A stretch of 64,000 bases of DNA from Agrypnia vestita (Eukaryota; Arthropoda; Insecta; Trichoptera; Phryganeidae), in contig JADDOH010024928.1 of assembly GCA_016648135.1 (NCBI GenBank), positions 81,619 to 145,618 on the forward strand, given 5' to 3'. This document shows positions 44,650-54,869 of the stretch, piece after piece. Numbering within the stretch: position 1 is the stretch's first letter; each line of letters begins with the position of its first letter. Made by a program: the position numbers and the translations under genes. The notes under the pieces are model-generated. The model was not told where the DNA came from. It searched no databases and saw only the letters and a program-made list of their open reading frames with translations.

Positions 44650-45667
44650 ACTTTGTATCTAAATTATATTCCTATATTGAATCATGTAAAAATGTTATCC
44701 ATAAACCTTTTAGGTTTCTTATATATTTTAAATGAAAAAAAAAAATTATCAACGTCCTGTATGTATCTGTTTAATTAAAATAAAATGAGTAACTGAAGCC
44801 TGCCGCTACCGTCCCGTGGGTTATTCTTCATCCCTTGCTGTTGCAGCAAAGCAAAGCAGAGTACTTGCCTGCTGCACGCCACTGACGGGCAGGTGCCGTC
44901 GCTTTCTCTGCGTCCGCTTTCGTGACGCATCAAAATGGTGTATAAAAATTTATTTTCGAAGCTGGCTGGCTTAATTAGATCGAGATTTCCCCATTTTTGT
45001 ATTCAAATCGCACACATCCGAGACGCACGCGTCCGACGCGACTTTCGATTATGCTAAAATGGCCTCCACACTCCGCACCGCCGTACACTAACGGCTATGG
45101 TTGTTAATGCTGTTTGCGTTCACCATGGCGATTTCGCTTGAATATTCGCCTTTTGTTTTACGCATTACACTTTCAGTTTTTATCTGTTGTGCTATTTTAC
45201 TTTTCTTTAGTCATCGTAATTTATTTCGTTTGTGTCCCACCGGTGCCCAACTTCCAAATGATAAATGTACAAAATCGTCATAATCGTAGAACAACGACGC
45301 ATGTGATTTTTCTCAAGTTTGCAGGAGAAGTTTGAAGTTTTATTTACATAAAGACACTTTATGTCATTGCTCGATAACTACAAAAGATTTTCATTTGAAA
45401 CTTGGGTTAGTCATTTAAAGTAGATACCTTTAAAACCTCAAATATAGTCAGCGCAGTACAACGACGTTTTTACACATGCTGCATTGTTCTACGATCGCAA
45501 ATCAGAACCGCCGTTATACCGATATATACTTCGTATAACGACGGTTAAATTAATGAGAAAAAATACACTTTTTATATACCATTAGATGGCTTCTTATTTT
45601 CACTTTTTAACGATCCAAAAAAGTCGATATGAAATTTTTTGCACATCCGTCATTGTTCTACGATCAT
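44650..45667. other. Stretch without recognisable genes, CpG-richer part
   Basis: About 44800-45130 is higher in GC and CpG than its surroundings and includes GGCTGGCTTAATTAGATCGA and related homeodomain-site-like strings. No coding frame is convincing. It could be a conserved non-coding or promoter segment. Confidence 0.3.
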
Positions 45668-45724
45668 GACGAAATGTTATTTATGCTAGTTTGTAACCAC
45701 TAAAAATTACTTTTTTGTCTGCCG

Positions 45725-45754
45725 GTTTCGAGACGTAACCCGTCTCTTCGTCAG
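45725..45754 (-). ncRNA. Hammerhead ribozyme core
   Basis: Minus strand: CTGACGA, stem II GAGACG-GGTTA-CGTCTC (6 bp, perfect), GAAAC, then CGGC. All invariant bases are intact. Confidence 0.7.
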
Positions 45755-45939
45755 GACAACCACTACACTGGCATGTAAATAACACTACACACCACAACCA
45801 TTATTAGGACTGTAGGGGAAATTCACTACGGTCCTTTGTTTGATTTAAAATTATGAGGTAAAACCCTAGATTTTTCAACACCTTGTATAGGCCCCACCCC
45901 GTCTCCCTCTCTCCTCTATTCAAATTCTTAATCCTTTTT

Positions 45940-46195
45940 ACTCCCTTTCTTTTAACTCGTAGCGTCCGCTTGTCGGCTTGTCTGCCGAAAAAGCTTTGGA
46001 TAGCTTTTTAACCCTTTTCCCGTGATACAATCGAGCTTAAACTTTGCAGGCAGACTCGTGGCGACGATAAAAATGATCTAACAAATTTTCGTTTAAAAAA
46101 AATCTTTGAAATTTTTTATTACTCCCTTTCGTAGCGTCGCCCGACTCGAGGGGTAGGCGCGAAACCTGTTTCAAATAGTAATTGAGAAAGGGAGT
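45940..46195 (+). repeat. Family-A repeat, copy 5
   Basis: Begins ACTCCCTTTCTTTTAACTCG, carries the core on the + strand, and has a second internal ATTACTCCCTTTCGTAGCG at 46119. Ends AGAAAGGGAGT. Confidence 0.7.
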
Positions 46196-46366
46196 ATAAT
46201 AAAAACTTGGTTTCTATGGGTTAGTTTTTTGATAAGAAATTTAGTGCATGTTGGCCTTTAGTTAGAGTAACACGCGTGTGAAGGGTATTTTTTGAAGGTG
46301 TTGGTGTGTAAATAATTCTATGGTTGTCGCGTATAGTATTGTTTACTTGCTAGTGTAGTGGTTGTC

Positions 46367-46396
46367 CTGACAAAGAAATGGGTTACGTCTCGAAAC
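46367..46396 (+). ncRNA. Mutated hammerhead core
   Basis: CTGACAA (one change at an invariant G of CUGANGA), unpaired stem II on one side, GAAAC at 46392-46396. Mirror partner of 45725-45754; probably no longer self-cleaving. Confidence 0.6.
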
Positions 46397-46955
46397 CGGT
46401 ATACAAAAAAGTCATTTTTAGTGATTATATACTAACATAAATAACATTTTGTTAAAATGTCTGACCACAAAGTTGATGCCTTAAATATTAAAAATATTAA
46501 TGATAAATGTACAAATATATTCTTTCTTTCCAATCTAAGACTGTTTTACCAACAAATATTGTCGTGTCAAATGTTATTCTGTAGTATGGCCTCGATTTTT
46601 ATATAAAACATGTCGATGGGTTTTCCGCCGGTTCCTAGAGTATGAGTATATTTTCAATACGACAACCACTAACATCAAACTACACACGAAACACAATGCG
46701 TAACTCCTTATGGCCTTCCTTTAAACTTCACTCATTCTTACCACAGAGATCTCATTCCTTATCCCATTTTTCCTTTAGTCACTCACCCTTTCTCCTCAGG
46801 AAATCCATTTCCGCCTTCCTTCCTCTCTGGAAATAAATTTACAGTACGTCCCTCGTGCGTTATTGTATTTTTATATCTTCTTTTTTTAAACTCTTTATCC
46901 CTTTGATCTTTTCATTGCGTCCGTTACATATGTTTCCTTATTCTCTTATGTACAA

Positions 46956-47301
46956 TATTTTACTTAAAGGAAACATTCCTTTATTTTTAAAAAGAAACAA
47001 AACTGCATTCGCAGATTTTTCGAAAAAATATATAAATAGTTCAAGTATCAATGTCCTGCTAGGTAATAATGTTACATAATACGTGTCCTTCGTATTAGAA
47101 TTGATGATAAAATAAAAAAAATATTTGAGAGATTTTATCCTGAACATTGATCCTATCGATTAGTAGAATAAAATAGCGAGTGTTTATTTTTTGAATTTTT
47201 AGCTGGTTCGATTCCCGGGTGAGGCAAGCGAATTTAAAAAATCCTTGAATGCAGTTTTGTTTCTTTTTAAAAATAAAGGAATGTTTCCTTTAAGTAAAAT
47301 A
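46956..47301. repeat. 55-bp perfect inverted repeats around a tRNA-like B box
   Basis: Arms 46956-47010 and 47247-47301 are exact complements (for example CTTAAAGGAAACATTCCTTT in the left). The 236-bp centre includes GGTTCGATTCCCGGG (47205-47219), a perfect B box as in SINEs, followed by TGAGGCAAGCG. No good A box was found at the usual distance. Confidence 0.65.
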
Positions 47302-48100
47302 ATCTATCTTAAGGATTTAAAGTGGTTTCCCTTCAGGGCCCACTGATTTTTTCCACCCTGTATAGTATTTTAGATCTATCAAGCGAATTCTTATAATTGG
47401 CTCAATATTTTTATTTATCATGTGTTCTTTTTCTTTGTATTAATAAGCTGTTAGAATTCCAAATAAAATAAAATACATCAAGCAGCGAATCCCCTATAAA
47501 ATGTTAGCATATCTTGGCATATTTTATTTATATTCTTTTAATAAACAGACCGCTAACGGGTCTTTATTGACCCTGATAGATTGTCCAAGTGTGACATTGG
47601 AATACAAAGTAAAAACTTTTTATAAAATTGTGAAGGTAACGCGAACACAAAATAGAAGTTTACACTAGAAGCGTCCGGAAAAACGTATGTAAATGCAGAT
47701 ACTGTAAACAATGAAAAAATGTTGTAAATAATTGTTTACGAATACCATTAAATCAACGTTGAACCTTGACAACAATTATCGTAAATCTCGAGAATAGTAG
47801 CGGATTTTATATAATGTATATACTTCCCGTCTGGACGATTCTAAGCGAGGCGCTTTATAAGCAGTTACTCTGTCAGTGCTGACCGGATGAACTTGTTAAT
47901 GAATGAGTGCGTAAAAACCCTAACGGTACAAATATTATAATTCAATGTGGTTATGCAGAATGCAGCCAGCCACAAAAAACTCAACCTGAGATATATCCAC
48001 TTTTGACAAAAAAGGCATATTAATCAAATCTACACAAAACTTAGATTGTTCTTTACTTCAAAATATTATAAATTATGTATAAGTGCTAATTGTTACTAAC
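47302..48100. other. Stretch without recognisable genes
   Basis: AT-rich; no supported coding or RNA features. Confidence 0.35.
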
Positions 48101-48390
48101 TAACTTACCATCACGCCATTTCCCCGTGGGGGTAGGCAGAGATGATAGAGCGCCACACTCTTTTGTCCTGACGTACAACTCTCGCCTCATCCACATTCAT
48201 ACATCTTCGCATGCAAGCTCGCCGGTTGTCGAGGCTTCTAACGGGACCATCTTCCAGTATCTGGTTAATCTGGTCACGCCACGTCTTCCTCGGTCGCCCT
48301 CTCTTTCTGGCGCCATCAACACTTGCATTGTATAACTTTCTCACCATTCTTTCCTCATTCGTTCGCTCAATATGTCTAATATCGCTAATA
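48100..48390 (-). pseudogene. LINE C-terminal fragment (GRPRKTW-type)
   Basis: Minus strand: MVRKLYNASVDGARKRGRPR, KTWRDQINQILEDGPVRSL, RRACMRRCMNVDEARVV, WRSIISAYPHGEMA. It is the best-preserved copy of this module, open for 78 codons to a stop at 48111. The DNA ends with the PHG(E)-encoding CCCCGTGGGGG also seen at 39613 and 49085. Confidence 0.85.
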
Positions 48391-48579
48391 TGCTAATTTA
48401 TAATAACTATAAAGTGTAGATTTTTAGAAATGTTGATGTTTTTTCATCTGTCTGATCTTATTATGTCAAATATGCATTTTGTAGAAACAGCCAGAGTTAT
48501 ATATCTACTATGAATATCTTGTAATTAAATTTATATTTGTATGGGATTTTTACTATCACCATGTGAATATAAATAGGGT

Positions 48580-49115
48580 CGCTCAGGTGGTTTGGGCATA
48601 TTGAGCGAATGAATGAGGAAAGAATGGTACACATTTTCTCACTTAGTTGACCTGAGAGCCTACATGCCTATTATGTCGTGCGGAGAATGTGAACTTCGTT
48701 AACATCTTGCAATCGCTTATTGTACTATACTTATATTGTATAATGTATTAATGTATTATCGTAAATTGTAACTGTACTAATCACCTTGTCCTAAATGACT
48801 ATCCATTAGGGTCATTCTGACCTGTCGATAGTCTTAAATTAAAAAATTAAAAATAAAAATAAAATAAAAAATAAATAAAATAAGAAAGATATATAATGCA
48901 TGTATTGACGGCGCCAGAAAGAGAGGGCGACCACGGAAGACGTGGCATGACCAGATTAACCAGACACTGGAAGATGGTCCTATTAGAAGCCTCAACAATT
49001 GTCGAGCTTGCATGCGAAGATGTAGGAATGTAGATGATGCGAAAGTTGTATGTCAGGACAGAAGAGTATGGCGCTATATCATCTCTGCCGACCCCCACGG
49101 GGAAACGGCGTGATG
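48580..49115 (+). pseudogene. LINE C-terminal fragment split by a second LINE tail
   Basis: Left piece (48580-48629) reads VWAYXANE-type sequence equal to RWFGHIERMNEERMV; the right piece (48882-49115) continues KKDI(Y)NACIDGARKRGRPRK-like DNA through CMRRC to PHGETA. The gap 48630-48881 is foreign: a sequence with CATTAGGGTCATTCTGACC and an (AAAAT)n tail. Confidence 0.7.
48630..48881 (+). mobile_element. LINE/SINE 3' tail inserted in another LINE
   Basis: About 250 bp ending in a run of AAAAT/AAAT units. It has no open frame and sits exactly where the host LINE sequence is broken. No target duplication is clear. Confidence 0.6.
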
Positions 49116-49119
49116 GTAA

Positions 49120-50700
49120 GTAAGTTAGTTAGTTAGTTACCATGTGAATATGTATCTTTTAAACTATATAATAATACTAAATATATGACTAAATAACTGT
49201 TTTCTAGCTTTTTTCTGGTGAATATGTTTTGAGGAATAGTCATATTAAAAATGTTTTAAGTCGTGTGGGCGCTTTCTGCAGATTTTAAAATGTTGTTTTC
49301 GCGATTAATAAATATTTCGGAAGGCGATTACTGTGAATTTTTGTATGAAAGTGGCTTGGCTGGTTTTAGGAGAACATTGAATTGACTTTACTCCGTCCAA
49401 TGACATCAATATCTCATTTTTTCCAAAATTGTGGCCTGGCGTTTTTCTGCATAACTACGTTCAATTATAATATCTTCTGTCAAATGAGTGTGTCAAGGTT
49501 TATTCGACGGTGATGGGTGTTTCTAACATGCGAATTGTCTTTTAATTATTATTTTTTTAAATCAAATATTGCTCATTTAAACTCGTTTATAAAAACTTCA
49601 CCGTCGTCCTATAGTGCGGCCAAGTTTCGTATCAATTCGGTGTAATTTTTGTCATAGCGACGGCACCTGAAGAAAAAGGACGTTTTGCAATTATGCATCC
49701 GGAAACGCGTCGAGCGAATGACATGCACCTTTGCTGTACGTTCGCAGAATTCAACGTTTGAATTCCCGAGAGAGTCGTATTTTTATCCGCGTTTCGTCGA
49801 GACAGCGCACAGACGCTTTAAATCAGCGTTTAAATGGACATTTTATTAGTCCTTAATTATTTTTTTTTTTTGACATTTATTTATTTAAAAAAATGATTAA
49901 AATGCAAAAGTAGTAAAAAATAATTTATTTTGTTTGACGCCATAACTGCATGTCACATGATAGACTTAACATAATAACTTGTTTGTTTTATGTTGTCATG
50001 CGATATAGTCAGCTGTTTGATAACACGTGTTTTATAAACAATGTCATTTCTAGTTTTATTTGTTTTTTTTCTAGTTTTGAATCTTGAAGATTGCGAAATT
50101 CATATATTATACATAGTTATTGTGGCGGACATATTATAATTAAATCTGCAGTTAAGTTATTTTCGTGCATATTTTTAAATACCGCCAACCGCTCGACGTA
50201 TTTTGGCAAGTTTTGATTACTTTTATAAATCACTGAATGTTTCGTCAGTTGTGAAGTCGTCAAATGTAATTGTAAATAAATTGCCACCATGAAGATACAA
50301 ATAATGAAATTCGATATATGCCTTTTTGTTTAGAATGTTTCCATGTAATATTCGTATGGAGGTTGCTGTGTTTCGACGTAGATCTTCCGTCTACTTTTAT
50401 AAATGCAAGAAGTAACGGACGTTACACGAAGTTACGGGGACGGACAGACACACAACGAAATAATTATAATTGGGATTGTCCGTGCTCGGGAAGATCGGAC
50501 GTTCCGTGCGGCGCGCGGCGAGGTATTGTTTTGAAGACATTTTTAGACCTCGGAAAATGAAAGTGCATTGTGTTCGAATGCCGGGCCGAGTGCTCGCGCC
50601 GGCCGCAACAATTGGCCTCGGCTGAGCCCGCTTTTGCGGTCCTTTCATCGAGTCTTTAGCGCCTGATCACGATCACAGCGTCTGAACGATCAAATCCAAT
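49120..50700. other. Stretch without recognisable genes
   Basis: Around 49600-49820 and 50480-50680 are CpG-richer segments. At 50425-50460 a GACGGACAGACACACAACGA string relates to the Helitron-like family. No coding frame is convincing. Confidence 0.3.
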
Positions 50701-50707
50701 TACAATA

Positions 50708-52069
50708 ATGTAACGAGGCTAAAAGAATCACGCACTCCTCTCAAGTGACAGTTGTTTGAAATAATCATCTTTCGGGAAGCATCGAGAAACATCTAGAAAG
50801 CCCTGGAAGCCACGAGAAAGTTCTCGTAACCCCCGGAAACGCCTAGAAGGCGTCCTATTTAATCAGTATTGACCAGATTAAATAGGACGCGCCCGGGAGT
50901 AACGTTGTTGTTGTTTTTGGCGCGCTTGACAGCGAAACCAAAGCGAAGGCAGCCGCGAGCTGCGGGCCAGTATGGCCAGCCGAGCGATAATTCGACAGCT
51001 AATAATCAGGAAAGTTCTTACGTAGCGAAATAAACCGGAGCGAATATTACGCGCGGAAATTTGATGGAATGTTCTAGTGAATAGTGAATAATGTGCTAAA
51101 GGGATTATAAAGTGTCTATTTATTTTTCATATTTGTATACTAATACATACATATATAGAGGTAAAGTTGGTAATTTTGGATGTAGGAGGTAATATCTCCG
51201 AAACCACTCATCTGATTTCAAAAATTCTTTCAAAAATATTTAGAATGGACTTTCAGGGTGGGCATAGGCTATATATTATCTCTTTAAAATAAAAGGGCTT
51301 TTCGTGGTGACCTATTTTACAACTAAAATCGGTGAAAAAATAATCGAGCGATGAGTTTTTTCACGAACGCTGCCTTAACGGTAAGAGATATTTCAATACT
51401 TTCTGTAGAGAAGTTGTAGAACTCAAAAAATTATATAAAAAGTCCGTGATGACATATAGGTTTATCTATGTGCTAAGGTTAATACACAAATTAATTGATA
51501 AAATATGACTAAAAGATACGCGTGCGAAGCCGCGCGTGTAAGTTAGCTGATAATAAAGTTGTTATGCATTTCAATGTGCGTGCGCGTGTGTGAGAGCGTG
51601 CATACGGGCGTGTCTCTGTGTATGATATTGCCACACGAGTCTAAAAACAATAAGAACTACACACAATCGAATTCTTCCATTCTAGTAAAATTTAGGAATA
51701 ACTAAGCTATGCCAGAAACATCGAGAACATCGGTCATTATAAACACGCGACGGCATCGCACAGACAGCTTTTTTCAACAGCGTGGTAAAACCACAGAAAA
51801 AACAAAACACACAGCGACGAGTGGTATCGGTGCGGATATTTCATCAGCGGTCAAGTACCTACCGACGCGTGAGAAGTGTTCGATAGTGATCAGAGCGATA
51901 CAAATGACGTAAATCAGAATTTATAGATGCAAGTGGAAGATTCTCGAGAGACTAGTGCGAGTTACAGAATGGATCTCCAGTTAAATTCGTTTCCTGTGAT
52001 TTTATTTAATCAATAAAACTTCAATAAGTGTTTGATTTGTCTTGCACCGCCATGATCCCGTGACAACAT
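50708..52069 (+). mobile_element. Possible solo LTR interrupted by a Helitron-like insert
   Basis: Starts TGTAACGAGG and ends with an AATAAAACTTCAATAAGTGT poly(A)-type region then CCCGTGACAACA, the TG...CA form of an LTR. The front part has many GAA units, one perfect 15-bp inverted pair (50850-50864 and 50876-50890, GCGTCCTATTTAATC), and CpG-rich sequence. A Helitron-like insert (about 51137-51546) lies within. No target duplication and no gag/pol were found, so the call is weak. Confidence 0.3.
51137..51546 (+). mobile_element. Helitron-like non-autonomous copy
   Basis: Starts near TACTAATACATACATATATA then GAGGTAAAG and ends with hairpin ACGCG-TGCGAAGCCG-CGCGT and GTAAGTTAG. The last 150 bp (GAGAAGTTGTAGAACTCAAA and after) match the copy ending at 18654. 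The terminal CTAG is changed to TTAG. Confidence 0.55.
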
Positions 52070-52078
52070 ATGCGGGGT

Positions 52079-52240
52079 ATAAAAGAAAAGGCAGCAATAT
52101 CCAAAAAATTAAAAAAATGTTTTGAATGCAGTCACCGAAGATTACCAATTTAAAATGTGCCGAATTCTAGATTTTATGTATCTATCCCTTCCAAAATCAT
52201 GTTTTTTTCTCGCTATATTGTCAGCTGCTTATCTCGGCAC
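52079..52240 (+). repeat. Partial copy of the 22859-type MITE
   Basis: Left end AAAGAAAAGGCAGCAATAT and the internal strings of the MITE at 22859-23047; the right end is missing or diverged. Confidence 0.55.
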
Positions 52241-52343
52241 AGGTTCTTCCTAGCGAGATGAGCGGCTCATTTTCCTACGACATGTATCAAGATGAAGATA
52301 TATAAATAATAAAAATATAAAAAGCACGGTTTTATTTTTTCAG

Positions 52344-52382
52344 GTTCTTCTAGACGGACGACAGCATGACACGTCCTACAAG
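52344..52382 (+). CDS. Candidate 39-nt microexon
   Basis: A pyrimidine-rich acceptor (TTTTATTTTTTCAG) and an AAG|GTAATT donor enclose 13 codons open in only one frame, VLLDGRQHDTSYK, in phase 0. The sequence is far from any recognised gene. It could be a small exon of a gene extending across the window, or chance. Confidence 0.3.
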
Positions 52383-53242
52383 GTAATTATTGATTTTATA
52401 CATTCACATCTCCGCTTGTAACTCGATCACAAGAGCTACAAGAACCCCAGACACAACCAATTATCGGCTAAATTTCCGGTTCTTTGACCGTGAATTTGTT
52501 CCTAGAACGCCCTTAGAATGTCGATAATTAAGGATGATGGATGGATCCACCCCCAGCAACTGCCTCCTTCCCACCCACTTACGCCCTCCCTTCAAAGCCT
52601 TAACTCGGATTAATGGAAAAAGTTTTCTCTTTATAAATTTTAATCTTATACCCTCGTAGGGTCTTAAACCTTTCTTAATTAATTCAAATTCAATTCCGTG
52701 GAATATGAGGGTTTTTTTAATTTATCGTTTTGGATTATGTTTCTCTGTATATATTGTATGTATTATAAAATTCTTATAAAATACCAATATTTCTTACGCC
52801 ATTCTCTCTTCGATCGTTTAATTATTAGCTGCATTTTTTTATTTTTTTATTTAATTCGGTCATCCAACAGGGAGACACAATCGCTTGATAAGGTGAAATA
52901 CATAATAGTTAAATGTCTTCCACAATTAAAGGATAACACAAATCGGACATAATCATAGATAAGTCAATTTGACAATGACAGATAAAACATCATTTAACCG
53001 ATTGTAGCAAATTTAACTTTAACATAGACATAAAGGGGGCTCGTGATGTATATAATATACATGATCAGGGGGGACGAGTTTCTAGTATCTGCCTCACCAT
53101 ATGACGATACTCTTCATGCTTAGTGTTAGAAATAGATATACTTAGATATAATAGATAAACTTCTGACAACGTTCAATAAGCTATTAAAGAGTTTAAATTT
53201 ACAATGTAAAATTTGTTACTTATTAAAGAATTTACGCTACCG

Positions 53243-53266
53243 GTTTCGACACGTCCGTGTCATTAA
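53243..53266 (-). ncRNA. Degenerate hammerhead-like core (left arm)
   Basis: TTAATGA in place of CTGATGA, stem II GACAC...GTGTC-type (CACGGACGTG), then GAAAC and CGGTAG. Two invariant bases are changed, so activity is unlikely. The mirror copy is at 53309-53332 on the + strand. Confidence 0.4.
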
Positions 53267-53308
53267 CGAGCGTTATTTAAACTAAAAGCGTTATTTAAAT
53301 AACGCTCG

Positions 53309-53332
53309 TTAATGACACGGACGTGTCGAAAC
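53309..53332 (+). ncRNA. Degenerate hammerhead-like core (right arm)
   Basis: Mirror image of 53243-53266, with the same two changes. Confidence 0.4.
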
Positions 53333-53800
53333 CGGTAGCCTAAATTCTTTAATAAGTAACAAATTGTACATTGTAAATTTAAACTCTTCAATAAGGTCTG
53401 AAAGAAATTGTTACATTGTAAGTGCCCAAGAAATACAAAAAAAAAACACGTTTATCGGTTTACATTGCATTTTTTATTAATCACAATCGCATACTAGAAC
53501 AGCTAATCTATTAATGCATAATTAATAGTTTAATTATTCATAAAGGAGATAAATTATAAATCATTAGATTTTGTACTGTGCCAAAATTGTATTTCCGAGA
53601 CTTCAGATTTTGGTGAACTCGGGATCGATCCCGGGAAATAAGTTGATGCTAAAATGCTAGATAAAAAATTCTCATTAATGTTATATTTATAAAAATTGCC
53701 CCAAAGAACAAAAACAATTTATTTCAAGGATTTATATTTAAATAAGTAAGAAGAAATTGAAATGAAAAAAAGTAACCCATAAAAACCAAGTTTTTTCAAT

Positions 53801-54082
53801 ACTTCCTTTCTCATTTTCGGGTTTTGCGTCTACCATATGCGTTGAAATATCCATACAACTTGTATGAAAAAAACATAAAAAATTTGAAAAATCCAAAATT
53901 ATACTATAATTATGAAAAAAAAAATAACGAAAATTTGATAGATTATCTTGATCGTCGCCATGAGTCTGCTTGCAAACTTTCAGCTCGATTGGATCATGGG
54001 AAAAGGGTCAAAAATCGATCCAAAGTTTTTTCGACGGCAAGCAAGCAAGCAAGCAGACGCCACGAGTTAATATAAAGGGAGT
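53801..54082 (-). repeat. Family-A repeat, copy 6
   Basis: Begins ACTTCCTTTCTCATTTTCGG after the conserved AACCCATAAAAACCAAG string, holds the minus-strand core and a small (AAGC)n expansion (54039-54055), and ends ATAAAGGGAGT. Confidence 0.7.
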
Positions 54083-54249
54083 AATAAGTACGCAAATATT
54101 AATGCAAAGTTGTCGAATAAAAATATGAATGTGAAACAATTTTGGCATTATGGATATTATATAATTTAGTATGCAAAATATTACCAAATTCAGGAATCAA
54201 TCCAGGATACATTTAGGTACAAACTGGATCTGGATATCAGGATTGAATT

Positions 54250-54395
54250 TTCTAGGCGCTATCCCTGGTCATTTATTCTTCCTGTGCCCTATCCGCTCAA
54301 CGGATGCTGGCTATCAAGTTCTCAGGGTTTTTTGCCACGATGTCCTCCATTTTCCAGAGCCCCGACTTCCGGCAATCTTTCCCTGAATTAGAGAT
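54250..54395 (-). pseudogene. LINE C-terminal scrap
   Basis: Minus-strand remains of the family at 35353-35859 (the KIAGSRGSG and VLRRTSWQ-type region); decayed. Confidence 0.5.
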
Positions 54396-54488
54396 GCCAG
54401 GTCTAGTGATGAGGGTAAAATAAAATAAAATAATTTACAAAAAAAAACTATATCACTTAGAGCTTGGACGTTTTCAGCACATAAAGAT

Positions 54489-54560
54489 TTGTTTATTTAT
54501 TTATTTATTAACGCCCTATTGGGCTTTTACAGTACAAGAATGTTACAAGGATTTGTATAC
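54489..54560 (-). repeat. LINE-type 3' end with (TTTA)n tail
   Basis: TTTATTTATTTATTTATTA then ACGCCCTATTGGGCTTTTAC on the + strand; its complement is the usual short hairpin plus (TAAA)n tail of CR1-like or Jockey-like 3' ends. Confidence 0.45.
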
Positions 54561-54869
54561 ACCTAACATAAAACACGTTTTAAAGTAAATAGTTAAAAAA
54601 TAAATAATCGAAATAAAATTAAATTAAGAGAAATGGGTCAATAAAACAAAATGATTAATAGAAAAGCAAACAGTAACAAATTAATAATAAAGTAAAATAA
54701 AGATAATTAATCCAATGTACCTGATTAATATGATTAGAAGATAAAATGAACAAAAAAAAAATATATATCGAATTAAAACACATTTAAAAGGGGAATGAAC
54801 AATAACTAGGATACTTTAAAATAAATAAATTAAAATTTAGTCCATTAAACTGTAATTAGCTCTAAAATA

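Larger units (their letters stand above)
45668..46454. mobile_element. Penelope-like inverted termini with family-A insertion
   Basis: Arms 45668-45792 and 46329-46454 are reverse complements over about 125 bp (roughly 85 percent by eye). Each has TCGAGACGTAACCC and CAGGACAACCACTACACT and a hammerhead-like core. Between them lies unclassified sequence plus family-A copy 5 (45940-46195). Confidence 0.7.
53182..53393. mobile_element. Penelope-like termini as a 99-bp palindrome
   Basis: Arms 53182-53280 and 53295-53393 pair with only about four mismatches around a 14-bp spacer. Each arm carries CTACCGGTTTCGACACG in its own orientation and a degenerate hammerhead core. It belongs to a different family from the 19466 palindrome. 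Confidence 0.65.

Noticed and set aside
47204..47222. tRNA gene or tRNA-like SINE head
   Set aside because: Only the B box is convincing; no A box or stems at the correct distance.
54039..54055. Microsatellite of biological interest (AAGC)n
   Set aside because: A small slippage expansion inside a family-A copy.
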